Positions 37,595 to 47,020 of a DNA stretch of 64,000 bases are shown piece by piece (position 1 is the stretch's first letter; each line of letters begins with the position of its first letter). The stretch comes from Candidatus Kapaibacterium sp. (GTDB lineage Bacteria; Bacteroidota; Ignavibacteria; Kapaibacteriales; UBA2268), in assembly GCA_938031175.1 (NCBI GenBank), contig CALHGZ010000001.1, positions 62,001 to 126,000 on the forward strand, in the 5' to 3' direction. The notes beneath the pieces are model-generated. The model did not search any database and had not been told where the DNA came from. It worked only from the letters and a program-made list of their open reading frames with translations. Made by a program: the position numbers and the translations under genes.

Positions 37595-37782
37595 TTAATA
37601 TCAACTGCATTAATTGTAACCTCAGATCCAGCTTTTAATTTTAAATTTTGTGGGTCGTAATTGAAGATTCGTATTTGGTATAACATTTCATTGCGAGTGA
37701 GTTTACGTGGTGCTAAAATTATATAGCGGATATTCTTTCTTGTGTCTTTGATAATGTTTCGTATGAGTTCGTTTTGTTCCAT
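37591..37782 (-). CDS. Small unknown protein, first of a tandem pair
   Basis: This is a 63-residue basic protein. Its N-terminal half is probably helical (N-E-L-I-R-N-I-I-K-D-T-R-K-N-I-R), followed by R-K-L-T-R-N-E and the ending K-A-G-S-E-V-T-I-N-A-V. It resembles the next gene along most of its length. It starts 12 bases after hflX ends and its TGA overlaps the next gene's ATG, so both should be made from the hflX transcript. I find no known family. The conserved duplicated reading frame with standard coupling argues that these are real genes rather than chance frames. Confidence 0.7.
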   Translation of the reverse strand: MEQNELIRNIIKDTRKNIRYIILAPRKLTRNEMLYQIRIFNYDPQNLKLKAGSEVTINAVDIK

Positions 37783-37794
37783 TTTTGTTGTGAT

Positions 37795-39081
37795 TTAATT
37801 AATAATGAATTGTGAAAAAACATTTTTGAAATAGTCAAAATTAGCATTTATTACTTTAACTTCGCAAAAAATACCATCATCAAGATCTTTTCTTGATTGG
37901 ACATCGAATTTTGAGTAAAGAATATTTAAAAGATTTAAATCGCTATAAGGAATTTTAATGCTGAAGATTTTGCTTTGTTGATTGTATCGTTCTTCCATAA
38001 CCCGGAGTAAATTGGAAATATTCAAACCTCTCTGTGCCGATATAAATAAGGCATCAGGATAGAGTTTCATAAAGTTTTTTAACTCGAAATTATCTGTTAA
38101 GAGGTCAATTTTGTTAAAGACATTGATAATTGGTTTATTTTTTATATTGAGAGCATCTAAAGTTTCAAGTACGGCATCTATTTGTTCAGTGTATGCTTTA
38201 TTGGATATGTCAATAATATGTAACAGTACATCAGCGTCTTTAGCTTCGGCTAAAGTGCTTCTAAATGAGGCGATAAGGTGTGCTGGCAGTTTACGTATAA
38301 ATCCGACGGTATCAGATAGCAAAGCTTTGTTCCCATTAGGCAATTTAAAGGTACGAACTGTGGTATCGAGTGTTGCAAAAAGCTTATTTTCAACCTGAAC
38401 ATCGGCTTCAGTTATCATATTCATTAGAGTAGATTTTCCAGCGTTTGTATAGCCAACCAAAGCGAACCGTGGTAATGATTCACGTCCTTTTTTCTGAACT
38501 AACTTTTGTTTATCTATTTCAATTAACTTGGATTTTAGTTTCTGAATTTTAGTTTTTATTACTCTTCTATCTGTTTCGATTTGAGTTTCGCCGGGACCTT
38601 TGGTTCCGATACCACCATATTGTTTGGAGAGGTGAGGCCACATTCGTGTTAATCTCGGAAGAAGGTATTCCAATTGAGCTAATTCAACTTGAGTTTTAGC
38701 CTCGATTGTTCTTGCGTGTTTGGCAAAGATATCTAAAATTAAGCCACTTCTATCAATAACTTTAATGTTAAAATTTTTTTCAAGATTTCGTGCTTGTACT
38801 GGTGTAATATCATTATCGAATATTACCAGCGTAATTTGTTCTTCTTCGATTAGTTGCTTTATTTCCTGAATTTTACCTTTGCCAATTACTGTAGCTGGAT
38901 TGATGGAGTCAAGTTCTTGGATAACTTTTGCGATGATATCGGCACCTGCTGTTTCAGCAAGGAACTCTAATTCATCTATATGTTCAAGTAGTTGTTCCCG
39001 ATCAAGTCCTTTTTTAATAGCAGAAATAGCTAAAGCTCGTTCTGGTTTATGAGTAAAATCAGAGTAATTATTCTCTGGCAT
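37795..39081 (-). CDS. hflX: Ribosome-associated GTPase HflX
   Basis: HflX binds 50S and rescues or splits stalled ribosomes under stress. In the 428-residue protein the N-terminal HflX domain (about 1-190: L-E-F-L-A-E-T-A-G-A, V-I-G-K-G-K, V-I-F-D-N-D-I-T-P-V-Q-A-R-N-L-E) and a coiled linker with G-P-G-E-T-Q-I-E-T-D precede the G domain. That has G1 G-Y-T-N-A-G-K-S-T and G3 D-T-V-G-F-I-R-K-L-P. A C-terminal domain follows. It heads the minus-strand run with the small paralogues, mfd, tsaB and purB. The 60-base gap from the MscS gene may hold the promoter, though co-transcription with that gene is possible. Confidence 0.97.
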   Translation of the reverse strand: MPENNYSDFTHKPERALAISAIKKGLDREQLLEHIDELEFLAETAGADIIAKVIQELDSINPATVIGKGKIQEIKQLIEEEQITLVIFDNDITPVQARNLEKNFNIKVIDRSGLILDIFAKHARTIEAKTQVELAQLEYLLPRLTRMWPHLSKQYGGIGTKGPGETQIETDRRVIKTKIQKLKSKLIEIDKQKLVQKKGRESLPRFALVGYTNAGKSTLMNMITEADVQVENKLFATLDTTVRTFKLPNGNKALLSDTVGFIRKLPAHLIASFRSTLAEAKDADVLLHIIDISNKAYTEQIDAVLETLDALNIKNKPIINVFNKIDLLTDNFELKNFMKLYPDALFISAQRGLNISNLLRVMEERYNQQSKIFSIKIPYSDLNLLNILYSKFDVQSRKDLDDGIFCEVKVINANFDYFKNVFSQFIIN

Positions 39082-39141
39082 AAGTTTAAGAATTATTTAC
39101 ACCTAAAATATTCAACATAATATAATTAAGACGAAAATAAT

Positions 39142-40737
39142 TTAAGTTTTGTTCTTAAAATAATTTTCGAGAATATCGCCGATTTTTTGTTTATCCTGTT
39201 CATAAATTGGGGTTAATGATTTTGTTTGAGGAAATGATTCAACATGAATTGTATTAGTTGGAAATGCAAATCTAATTCCAAGGTGTTCAGCGAGTTTAAT
39301 GATTTCGAATAAAATTTGTTGGCGGGCTTGTAATTCAGATTGCAAATCCGGTACTTCGAAGAAAATATTGAATAAAATCAATAATGAAAAATCACCCATG
39401 TCATTGAAATAGATGTTGAAATAATCTTTTCTTGTTGCAGGATGTTGAAGTACAATTCTTTGAAGCCCGTTAACGTATGCTTCGATTAAGTAAACAGGGG
39501 TATCGTAAGTTATTGCGATATTTATTCTAAATCTTCGGTATATTCTTTTGCCCATATTATCAATAACCATATCAGCTAATTTACCATTTGGAATAGAAAT
39601 AAGAGAATTGTAAAAAGTACGGATTCGAGTTGAGCGTAAACCAATTTCTTCGACTGTTCCCTCGAAATTATCGAATTTAATCCAATCTCCGACTTCGAAA
39701 GGGCGGTCAGTAAAAACTGTGACTGAACCAAAGAAATGTTTGAGGGTTTCTTGCGCAGCTAATGCGAGTGCCAAACCACCTAAGGATACGCCGGCTAAAA
39801 TAGGAGTTATTTCTATACCGAGATTATAGAGAATATATACTCCTCCAGTGATTACAACTAAAATTTTTAAAATTTTACGAACCAAAGGTACAATCTTATT
39901 ATCCACATTTGTTGTGGTTCTTTTAGCAATTTGCTCTGAGTAGTTGGATAAAGTTTCTACAAGAATATAGGAAGAGAAAGTCAGAAAGATAGGTATAAGG
40001 ATATCAAGAATGACTATTAATATGCGATTAATATTAATTGGAAATTCGAGTATATAGAGAAAATTTGAAAGTAAGACAAGTAGAATAAGTATAAATAATG
40101 CACGGGATAATGTAATGATCGTGTGGGTCGGAGGTGGTTCAAGTTTGATATATTTTGAGATTAATCTTATTTGTATCAAAAAAAGTAGCTTGAATAGTTT
40201 ATAAATTGCTACACCAAATAATAAGTAAAGTATAATAAATAGTAATTTCCATATCTCCAGACCAATAATCTCAATCAGTAAAAATTCAGGTATAATACCT
40301 TTAATTTTCTCAATTTCAACAGGAAAAGCTTTGTAATAAATTTCGTCAATGCGATTGACCGAGTATTCAGATAAAAGCCATTTATTATTAATTTTTGATA
40401 AATATACTTCAGGGAGTGATTTGAATGGCTTAAAAATCGTCTCACCTGTAGTAGTGTCAATATAATCGGGATTTTCAGGAGCGTTTTCAGGAATTATAAC
40501 AAGGCCATAGGCGTCTAGAATTTTTTTGAGTTTTAGAGCTAATTCTTTTAATTGTTCTTGTTTGAATTTGCTTTTTGCGAAACATTTAGCTGCCTTACTA
40601 GGTTCATTTACTTCGTATAAATAATGCTTTAAGGCTTGCATTGTGTTTCTTGGAGTGTTGAGTTGATAGTCAATTGATTCGGCATAAGTACAAAAATGAA
40701 ATAGCAAAATCAATACTATTGTAATTGACTTTTTCAT
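39142..40737 (-). CDS. Mechanosensitive channel, MscS family
   Basis: The 531-residue protein has a signal peptide, a periplasmic domain (about 20-165), four to five membrane helices (about 165-330) and the MscS pore and beta domain. The pore-lining segment G-G-L-A-L-A-L-A-A-Q-E-T and the following F-F-G-S-V-T-V-F-T-D-R-P-F-E-V-G-D-W-I are diagnostic. I-P-N-G-K-L-A-D and the C-terminal alpha/beta domain follow. Such channels open under membrane tension to release solutes on osmotic downshock. It is larger than E. coli MscS (286 residues) because of the added periplasmic domain. Confidence 0.93.
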   Translation of the reverse strand: MKKSITIVLILLFHFCTYAESIDYQLNTPRNTMQALKHYLYEVNEPSKAAKCFAKSKFKQEQLKELALKLKKILDAYGLVIIPENAPENPDYIDTTTGETIFKPFKSLPEVYLSKINNKWLLSEYSVNRIDEIYYKAFPVEIEKIKGIIPEFLLIEIIGLEIWKLLFIILYLLFGVAIYKLFKLLFLIQIRLISKYIKLEPPPTHTIITLSRALFILILLVLLSNFLYILEFPININRILIVILDILIPIFLTFSSYILVETLSNYSEQIAKRTTTNVDNKIVPLVRKILKILVVITGGVYILYNLGIEITPILAGVSLGGLALALAAQETLKHFFGSVTVFTDRPFEVGDWIKFDNFEGTVEEIGLRSTRIRTFYNSLISIPNGKLADMVIDNMGKRIYRRFRINIAITYDTPVYLIEAYVNGLQRIVLQHPATRKDYFNIYFNDMGDFSLLILFNIFFEVPDLQSELQARQQILFEIIKLAEHLGIRFAFPTNTIHVESFPQTKSLTPIYEQDKQKIGDILENYFKNKT

Positions 40738-40835
40738 AATTTTATCTTTGTTGGTATCGAAATATTTTTAAAATTATAAAATTTTGCTTTACAATAGTCA
40801 TTTAATGATCTAATAAGCATTTTGGGTTGTTAATA

Positions 40836-40843
40836 TATTTTTG
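40836..40843 (+). promoter_or_regulatory. Candidate -7 element (TAnnTTTG) upstream of nuoC
   Basis: TATTTTTG followed by TA lies 54 bases before the nuoC-like start. No TTG at the expected -33 distance was found, so support rests on the -7 match alone. Confidence 0.22.
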
Positions 40844-40897
40844 TAAAAGAGGTAAAATTTATAAATTGCAATATGTTTTTTTAAAGATTTTAAAACA

Positions 40898-41425
40898 ATG
40901 GCATTACCCAAAGAGAAAATTTTTGAAGTTGTAGGAAGCGTATATGAAAATTTTGGAATATACGAGCATCGGAATCAATTATCAATAATAATACCACCTG
41001 ATAGGCTTCAAGAGGTTTGCCTTACTTTGAAAGATAACCCCGAAACAAGTTTTGATATGTTGATTGATATCACAGCTATTGATTGGCTAAAAGGTGAAAA
41101 CAGGTTCGAAACCGTCTATTTTCTATATTCGAACAAGTACAAAAGTAGATTAAGAATCAAAGTTCCTCTTAGTGGTGATTATCCTACCTGTCCATCAGTA
41201 ACTAATATTTGGGAAAGTGCTAATTGGTACGAACGCGAGACTTATGATATGTACGGTATTAAATTTGAGGGGCATCCAAATTTGAGAAGATTTTATATGC
41301 CGGAGGATTATGCTGATCCAGAGACCGGTGAACCTATATATCCTTTAAGAAAAGATTTTCCTCTTATGGGAATACCAGATTCTTTACCATTACCACCATA
41401 TCCGGAAAAATACAGCGAGAATTAG
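40898..41425 (+). CDS. nuoC: NADH-quinone oxidoreductase subunit C (NuoC, 30 kDa)
   Basis: The 175-residue protein has the complex I 30-kDa subunit pattern: D-I-T-A-I-D-W near 62, then [27 protein letters not shown] and P-L-R-K-D-F-P. NuoC belongs to the peripheral Q module and normally sits between nuoB and nuoD. Here no other nuo gene is present and both neighbours run the other way, so it is a stand-alone copy. Its stop shares four bases (41422-41425) with the convergent STAS gene. Ech-type hydrogenase or Mrp-type complexes have related subunits, but the 30-kDa signature is clear. Confidence 0.93.
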   Translation: MALPKEKIFEVVGSVYENFGIYEHRNQLSIIIPPDRLQEVCLTLKDNPETSFDMLIDITAIDWLKGENRFETVYFLYSNKYKSRLRIKVPLSGDYPTCPSVTNIWESANWYERETYDMYGIKFEGHPNLRRFYMPEDYADPETGEPIYPLRKDFPLMGIPDSLPLPPYPEKYSEN

Positions 41426-41766
41426 GAATTTAAAATATTTGATAAAGTGGATTGGACATCTTTTTCGTATTCAAATAGATGCTCGATTCGTGATATACTG
41501 ATTAGCATTTTTACTGCTTCTTGTAAGCCTACTAATATTATAGGTATATTATTTTGACTTAGTATTCTTGAAGCAAGAAGTAAGCATCCTAGCCCTGAGC
41601 TATCAATAGTCGTTACTTCACTTAGATCTAAAACAAGTATTTCGATATCGGGTTGACATATGATTAAAAGCTCAGTTTTGAATTCAGGGGCTATAGTTGT
41701 ATCAAGTTTGGAATGCTTAATTTTGAATACAATTATTTTACCATGTCTTTCAATTGTGAAATTCAT
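41422..41766 (-). CDS. STAS-domain anti-sigma factor antagonist-like protein
   Basis: The 114-residue protein consists of a single STAS domain of the SpoIIAA/RsbV type. The pattern is an N-terminal strand, [30 protein letters not shown], then I-P-I-I-L-V-G-L. The D-S-S-G loop has the serine that partner anti-sigma kinases phosphorylate. No partner kinase or PP2C phosphatase is adjacent. I chose the ATG at 41766; an ATG at 41775 and a TTG at 41778 are possible. It shares stop-codon bases with nuoC. Confidence 0.87.
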   Translation of the reverse strand: MNFTIERHGKIIVFKIKHSKLDTTIAPEFKTELLIICQPDIEILVLDLSEVTTIDSSGLGCLLLASRILSQNNIPIILVGLQEAVKMLISISRIEHLFEYEKDVQSTLSNILNS

Positions 41767-41833
41767 AACAATCATCAATATTTTGTAAATTGCAAGTTAG
41801 TTATTGATATGATCATTACAAAGATATTTAAAA

Positions 41834-42895
41834 TTGCTGAATAAAAAAAAATTAAATAGGATTCTTATTATTCGGATTAGTTCTCTTGGTGATGTACTTT
41901 TGACAACTCCTATTTTAAGGGCGATTAAGAAACAGTTCACCGATTCTTCGATAGATATTGTTACAAATTCAAATTTTAAGGAAATTTTCGAGTACAATCC
42001 TTGTATAAATAATATTTTCTGTTATGATAAAAAGTTATCACATAAATTAAATAAGATAGCATTTAACGAATTTACATCTAAAATGGGTTTTAATAAATAT
42101 GACCTTGTTGTTGATTTGCAGAATAATTTTAGGTCAAAATTATTATTATCAGGCAAATATGTTATAAAAGCGAAAGCAAATAAAAATAGATTACACAAAC
42201 TATCACTTGTGTATTTAAAAAAGCCATTGAAAAAATATCAATCTGTTGTTGAATTATATGCTGAGAGCTTGAGGTGCTTTGGAATTAAATTGTCAGATGA
42301 ACGACTTGAATTCTGGTTACCCGAAGAAGCTGGATTATCCAATTATCTACCAGATTTAGGTAGAGTAAGAATAAATGGTGAATTGATTATTTCTATAGCT
42401 CCAGGTTCTTATCATTTTACTAAGAGATGGTTAGCTGAGAATTTTATTGAATTGACTAAAATGCTTATTGATAACTATGATGCCGAAATTTTTTTATTGG
42501 GCAGCAGATCTGATATTGAAGTATGTTCGAAAATACAAGCGGAATTTACGCAAAAAGTCAGAAATTATGCCGGTATTACTAATTTATACGAAGCAGCAAG
42601 AAAATTGGATAAGTCTGATTTACTGATTTGTAATGATAGTGGTTTAATGCACTTGGCAAATGCAAGAAGGATACCCATAATATCAATTTTTGGTTCTACA
42701 GTTAAAGAATTTGGTTTTATTCCTTATCTCGGAAATTATCGAATTGTTGAGACAAAATTGAAATGTAGGCCCTGTTCTCATATAGGGAGAGATAAATGTC
42801 CCAAAGGGCATTTTAAATGTATGAAAGATATTTCAGCTAAATTGGTGTTTGAGGAGGTAAAAAAAATGATCGATGAAAAAATTCTTCAAAAATGA
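41834..42895 (+). CDS. ADP-heptose:LPS heptosyltransferase-like, GT9 family
   Basis: The 353-residue protein is typical of GT9 (WaaF/RfaF-like): I-R-I-S-S-L-G-D-V-L-L-T-T-P-I-L near the start, D-L-Q-N-N-F-R-S, A-P-G-S-Y-H-F-T-K-R-W, C-N-D-S-G-L-M-H-L-A-N-A and the late C-R-P-C ... K-C-P-K-G-H-F-K-C-M cysteine cluster. It would add heptose to the LPS inner core. The frame begins with TTG at 41834, and no ATG precedes the conserved N-terminal strand, so a TTG start is likely. It is divergent from the STAS gene and 63 bases upstream of the oxidoreductase. Confidence 0.9.
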   Translation: MLNKKKLNRILIIRISSLGDVLLTTPILRAIKKQFTDSSIDIVTNSNFKEIFEYNPCINNIFCYDKKLSHKLNKIAFNEFTSKMGFNKYDLVVDLQNNFRSKLLLSGKYVIKAKANKNRLHKLSLVYLKKPLKKYQSVVELYAESLRCFGIKLSDERLEFWLPEEAGLSNYLPDLGRVRINGELIISIAPGSYHFTKRWLAENFIELTKMLIDNYDAEIFLLGSRSDIEVCSKIQAEFTQKVRNYAGITNLYEAARKLDKSDLLICNDSGLMHLANARRIPIISIFGSTVKEFGFIPYLGNYRIVETKLKCRPCSHIGRDKCPKGHFKCMKDISAKLVFEEVKKMIDEKILQK

Positions 42896-42958
42896 TGAAA
42901 AGTTAGCACAAAATTTGATTTGTTAAAGATATATTTAAATTAAAGAGGGAACTAGAAT

Positions 42959-43960
42959 ATGAAACAGATAGGTTTAGCAATAGTTGGAATTGGCGAAATA
43001 GCACAAAATTTTCATATTCCTATAATCAAAAAAATATCAAATGCCAAAATAGTTGCTCTTTATGATATAAATATAAGGAAGGCTGAACTTGTTTCAGAAC
43101 GATATGAAATCCCATACACTTGTCAATCTTTGAATGAAATATTGGATATAGAGGGGATAAACGGAATAATTATCACAACACCGACAGATACACATGTAGA
43201 TTTGGCAATTCAATGCCTTGAGGGCGGCAAGGATTTATTTATCGAGAAGCCAATTGCACGCAATTATAGTGAAACTTTATCTATTGCTGAAATAGCGAAG
43301 AAAACCAATCGGAAAGTAATGGTCGGGATGAATCAAAGATTCAGAAATGATTCTATTTACATGAAAAATTATATTTCAGAGGGTTCACTCGGTAAGGTAT
43401 TTTATTCAAATGCTGGATGGCTTCAACAAAAAAGAGAACCACAGTGGCTTGAGCAAATCGTACGTTCCGGTGGTGGCGTATTAATAGATTTGGGGATATC
43501 ACTCATAGATTTAATTCTTTGGGTAAATGATTTTAAAAAAATAAAATCAGTCAAATCCAACAATTTTAACTATCTTACTAAACCAGCTGAAGATGTTTCA
43601 ATTGGTTCGATTCAATTTGCAGATGGTTCTGTTGGAACATTTGAAACAAGTTGGACTTTGTTCCGCTCCAGAAAAACTTTTTTTTGTGATGTCTATGGTG
43701 AAAAAGGTCGCGTTTCGATAAATCCCTTTAATATATTCAATATCGAGAGTAAAACGACGAAAACAAAATACACAATAACCACACTTCAAAACATATTAGC
43801 ATTAAAGAAATCCTTCGAAAATGAGTTGGTAAATTTTATCAATGTGCTTAATGGTATCGGCTATTTACACTCAACAATAGATGAAGCTCTTGTTGTAATG
43901 AAAGTAATAGAGAAAATGTATCAATCCTCGAAAGAATTGCAGGAAATCACTTTCGATTAA
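42959..43960 (+). CDS. Gfo/Idh/MocA-family oxidoreductase
   Basis: The 333-residue protein has an N-terminal Rossmann domain (A-I-V-G-I-G-E-I-A-Q-N-F-H-I, then T-P-T-D-T-H at the NAD site and the family signature F-I-E-K-P-I-A) and a C-terminal alpha/beta domain with G-G-V-L-I-D-L-G-I-S-L-I-D-L-I. Members oxidise or epimerise sugars, inositols or nucleotide sugars using NAD(P). Its place behind a heptosyltransferase suggests surface polysaccharide metabolism, but that is inference. A purine-rich AAAGAGGGA stretch precedes the ATG. Confidence 0.9.
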   Translation: MKQIGLAIVGIGEIAQNFHIPIIKKISNAKIVALYDINIRKAELVSERYEIPYTCQSLNEILDIEGINGIIITTPTDTHVDLAIQCLEGGKDLFIEKPIARNYSETLSIAEIAKKTNRKVMVGMNQRFRNDSIYMKNYISEGSLGKVFYSNAGWLQQKREPQWLEQIVRSGGGVLIDLGISLIDLILWVNDFKKIKSVKSNNFNYLTKPAEDVSIGSIQFADGSVGTFETSWTLFRSRKTFFCDVYGEKGRVSINPFNIFNIESKTTKTKYTITTLQNILALKKSFENELVNFINVLNGIGYLHSTIDEALVVMKVIEKMYQSSKELQEITFD

Positions 43961-44089
43961 AACTATTTTATTTGATTATTTTCTTTTTTTTTCTTATATT
44001 CCAGCATAAATTTACTTGTTAAACTTTAGGGGATAAAATTATATGACATAGCGAGTCGATACTATTCCCATAGATGAAAGGAGGCAATT

Positions 44090-45484
44090 ATGAACTACAA
44101 AAAGCCGGTTTTTAACTCAATTTACGGTGGACGTAGCATAACCAAAACATACAAAGCCTATAATATCCGCAATATTTATGATATCAAGCATTTAAAAGAA
44201 AAGTTTTCCGTCGAAAAAATTGAAGAAATCATTACTGTAGCCAAAATTTTACCTTTCAAAACGAACAATTATATAGTCGAAGAATTGATTGATTGGGAAA
44301 AAGTCCCTGATGATCCAATTTTTATTTTAAACTTTCCTAACAGGGATATGCTACAACCAGTTCATTATTCCGAAATCACCAAGCTTTCCAATAATTCACA
44401 GCATCGAGAAAAATTAAATGAAATAATTGATCGCATCAGATTAGAGCTTAATCCCCATCCTTCAGGTCAAAAAGATTATAACGTGCCTTTTTATAAAAAT
44501 ATGCGATTACAAGGAGCACAGCACAAATATCACGAGACAATACTGTTTTTCCCGAAGCAAGCACAAACCTGCCATGCCTATTGTACATTTTGTTTTCGTT
44601 GGCCTCAATTCACCGGTATGAATCATTTAAAGTTTGCAATGAAGGAGATTGAACCAATAATAGAATACATTAAAGAACACGAGGAAATTACTGACATTCT
44701 TTTTACAGGAGGAGACCCGATGGTGCTGAAGGCTGGGATCTTTGAGATGTATATCAATAAAATTTTGGATGCAAATATAGAACATTTGCGATCAATAAGA
44801 ATCGGTACGAAAGTACTCAGCTATTGGCCATATAAATTTATAACTGATGATGACGCTGATTCATTGCTCAGAATTTTTGAGAGAATTGTTAATTCTGCTA
44901 AAAATTTAGCATTTATGGCACATTTTAATCATCCTGTTGAATTAAGCACTGACGCGGTGAAACTAGCAATCAAACGTTTACAATCAACAGGAGCTCAAAT
45001 TAGAACTCAATCACCTATAGTAAAGCATATTAACGATAATGCTGAAATCTGGTCTGAAATGTGGCGTGAACAGGTTAGACTGGGTATGATACCGTATTAT
45101 ATGTTTATTCCAAGGGATACTGGTGCTTTCCATTATTTCAACGTTAAATTGAAAGATGCTTATAACATATTCAGAAAAGCAATCAAGAAAACGAGTGGTC
45201 TGTGCAGAACAGTTAGAGGACCTGTAATGTCATCATCTCCGGGTAAAATACAGGTTTTGGGATATACAAACATTAAAGAAGAAAAAGTTTTTATATTAAC
45301 ATTCATACAATCACGTAATCCAAAATGGTCATACAAACCTTTTTTTGCTCAATTTGATGAAAATGCAAGTTGGATAAGTGATTTAAAGCCGGCATTTGGT
45401 CAATCCAAATTCTTCTTTGAGGATGAGTTGAATCAATTCTATACATTGAAACGGATGATGGCTGAATCAATTGATTTTAATTAG
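44090..45484 (+). CDS. KamA-family radical SAM protein (lysine 2,3-aminomutase-like)
   Basis: The 464-residue protein has the radical SAM cluster motif C161-x3-C165-x2-C168, then [12 protein letters not shown], typical of KamA/EpmB/AblA enzymes that use PLP and SAM to move amino groups. The N-terminal part contains N-P-H-P-S-G-Q-K, also family-like. It is longer than EpmB (about 340). Lysine or glutamate 2,3-aminomutase activity is possible but not assignable. No beta-lysine acetyltransferase (AblB) or other pathway gene is adjacent. The AAAGGAGG site six bases upstream is the strongest ribosome binding site in the window. It shares stop bases with the convergent dnaJ-like gene. Confidence 0.9.
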   Translation: MNYKKPVFNSIYGGRSITKTYKAYNIRNIYDIKHLKEKFSVEKIEEIITVAKILPFKTNNYIVEELIDWEKVPDDPIFILNFPNRDMLQPVHYSEITKLSNNSQHREKLNEIIDRIRLELNPHPSGQKDYNVPFYKNMRLQGAQHKYHETILFFPKQAQTCHAYCTFCFRWPQFTGMNHLKFAMKEIEPIIEYIKEHEEITDILFTGGDPMVLKAGIFEMYINKILDANIEHLRSIRIGTKVLSYWPYKFITDDDADSLLRIFERIVNSAKNLAFMAHFNHPVELSTDAVKLAIKRLQSTGAQIRTQSPIVKHINDNAEIWSEMWREQVRLGMIPYYMFIPRDTGAFHYFNVKLKDAYNIFRKAIKKTSGLCRTVRGPVMSSSPGKIQVLGYTNIKEEKVFILTFIQSRNPKWSYKPFFAQFDENASWISDLKPAFGQSKFFFEDELNQFYTLKRMMAESIDFN

Positions 45485-46398
45485 GAACTTCTCAAAGTTT
45501 GAAGCTTTTGGAAGTATTCTTTTTCAGTTCTTGTTAGATTTTGTGGTAATTTAACATTAATAGTAATATACATATCTCCTCGTTTGGAGGTATCACCATA
45601 AATCGGCATGCCAAGCCCTTTGAGCTTAAAAACTTTACCGGGCTGGGTTTCAGGGGGAATTTTAAGCTCAATCTTGCCGGCGAAAGTAGAGATGTTGACT
45701 GTTCCGCCTAATATAGCCTGGTACAAATCAATAGTTGTATTCATATATAAATCGTCTCCTTTACGAATGAATATAGGGTCTTGCTTAATTATGGTTTTAA
45801 TGTATAAATCACCATTAGGACCACCATATTTCCCTGGTCTTCCTTTACCGGAAATTTTCAATGTTTGTCCGTTGCTAATACCCGGTTTGAATTTTACTTC
45901 TATGATTTCACCGTTTATATTAATTTTTTTTGTAGCACCTTTAAAAGCTTCTTCTAGTGAGAGGGTAACTTCTAGTTGTACATCCTCGCCTCTTTTAGGT
46001 GGATAGTTATAATCAGAAAATCTTGAGCTACGGAATTTGCCACCGAAGATTTTAGTAAAGAAGTCTGATAAACCGGAATCGAATCCAAATTCATCTTTCG
46101 TTGAGCCAGTATCCCAACCAGAGAACCACTCTTGCCAATTAAAATCAGAGGTTTTACCACCTCTTTGGTTAAAATCTGTCCATGAGCGATTTAAATTGTC
46201 ATATTTTGCTCTCTTTTCGGGATCACTAAGAACTTGATAAGCTTCATTTATTTCTTTAAATTTGTTTTCAGCGTCTTTATCGTTAGGATTTTTGTCAGGA
46301 TGGTATTTGATAGCAAGTTTTTTGTATGCTTTTTTTATTTCATCTAAACTTGCGGATTTATCTACACCTAATATTTTATAGTAATCTTTGAATTCCAT
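45481..46398 (-). CDS. DnaJ-class co-chaperone without zinc finger (CbpA-like)
   Basis: The 305-residue protein has a J domain (about 1-70) with the H33-P34-D35 tripeptide that stimulates DnaK ATPase. A glycine/phenylalanine-rich linker (about 75-125) and two DnaJ C-terminal beta domains follow ([24 protein letters not shown]). The CxxCxGxG zinc repeats of DnaJ are absent, so it is a type II, CbpA-like J protein. No dnaK or grpE is nearby. It shares four bases with the kamA-like stop codon. Confidence 0.93.
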   Translation of the reverse strand: MEFKDYYKILGVDKSASLDEIKKAYKKLAIKYHPDKNPNDKDAENKFKEINEAYQVLSDPEKRAKYDNLNRSWTDFNQRGGKTSDFNWQEWFSGWDTGSTKDEFGFDSGLSDFFTKIFGGKFRSSRFSDYNYPPKRGEDVQLEVTLSLEEAFKGATKKININGEIIEVKFKPGISNGQTLKISGKGRPGKYGGPNGDLYIKTIIKQDPIFIRKGDDLYMNTTIDLYQAILGGTVNISTFAGKIELKIPPETQPGKVFKLKGLGMPIYGDTSKRGDMYITINVKLPQNLTRTEKEYFQKLQTLRSS

Positions 46399-46459
46399 TT
46401 AAGCATTGTTTTTTTATAATTTGAACCATTATTATAAGACGAATAAATTATTGTTTAAA

Positions 46460-46960
46460 TTAAGCTGAAGGTAACTTGCTAACGAATTGTTTGAAAAATT
46501 TTTCAGCTTTTTCTTCAGTGTGATTAGCTTTGATAAATTCATTTAGTTTAATAGGATCAGCAAAATCGGCGAATTTTATTTTATAGAAATTTGCGAATTC
46601 ATTTTTCGATATTTTCATGGTATATTTTTGGTCCTTATCAATTAGGGTTAGTTCAAGATTGAATAATCCATTTACGAGAATAAAGAAATCAAGAGATGCT
46701 TTGGTAAAAAACATTTTGATGTTTGGGTCTATTTCAGAATTTTCTGAATTGTTTTTTTTGAGTACAACAAATGCAGATATACTATCCACTTTTACTGATA
46801 CTAATTCATTATGATAGCGAAAGGCAACATATTCATTTAAATTCTCTTCGAAAAACTCATTAACTTCAGGAGTTTCAATTATTTCGTGCTCAATTTTATC
46901 GTTTTGGCAAGCGAATAGTAAAATTATCACAAAAGTTATAAACTGTGTATTAAATTTCAT
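46460..46960 (-). CDS. Small predicted lipoprotein of unknown function
   Basis: The 166-residue protein has a short signal peptide and a lipobox-like L-L-F-A-C with the cysteine at residue 18, so it is probably a lipoprotein. The mature part alternates beta-type and acidic stretches and ends with a helical F-I-K-A-N-H-T-E-E-K-A-E-K-F-F-K-Q-F. I recognise no family. A GGGG stretch eight bases before the ATG is the likely ribosome binding site. It lies between the PFK and dnaJ-like genes on the same strand, with 60-base gaps on each side, so an operon is possible but not obvious. Confidence 0.75.
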   Translation of the reverse strand: MKFNTQFITFVIILLFACQNDKIEHEIIETPEVNEFFEENLNEYVAFRYHNELVSVKVDSISAFVVLKKNNSENSEIDPNIKMFFTKASLDFFILVNGLFNLELTLIDKDQKYTMKISKNEFANFYKIKFADFADPIKLNEFIKANHTEEKAEKFFKQFVSKLPSA

Positions 46961-47020
46961 ATCAACCCCAGATATTTTTAAATACTTGAATTCAAAGAAA
47001 CGATAAAAATTATTAACAAT

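Noticed and set aside
37591-37782. LysM-like reading of the small tandem proteins
   Set aside because: The late A-G-S-E-V-T-I faintly recalls the P-G-x-x-L-x-I end of LysM, but the conserved Asn loop, the usual length and an export signal are missing.
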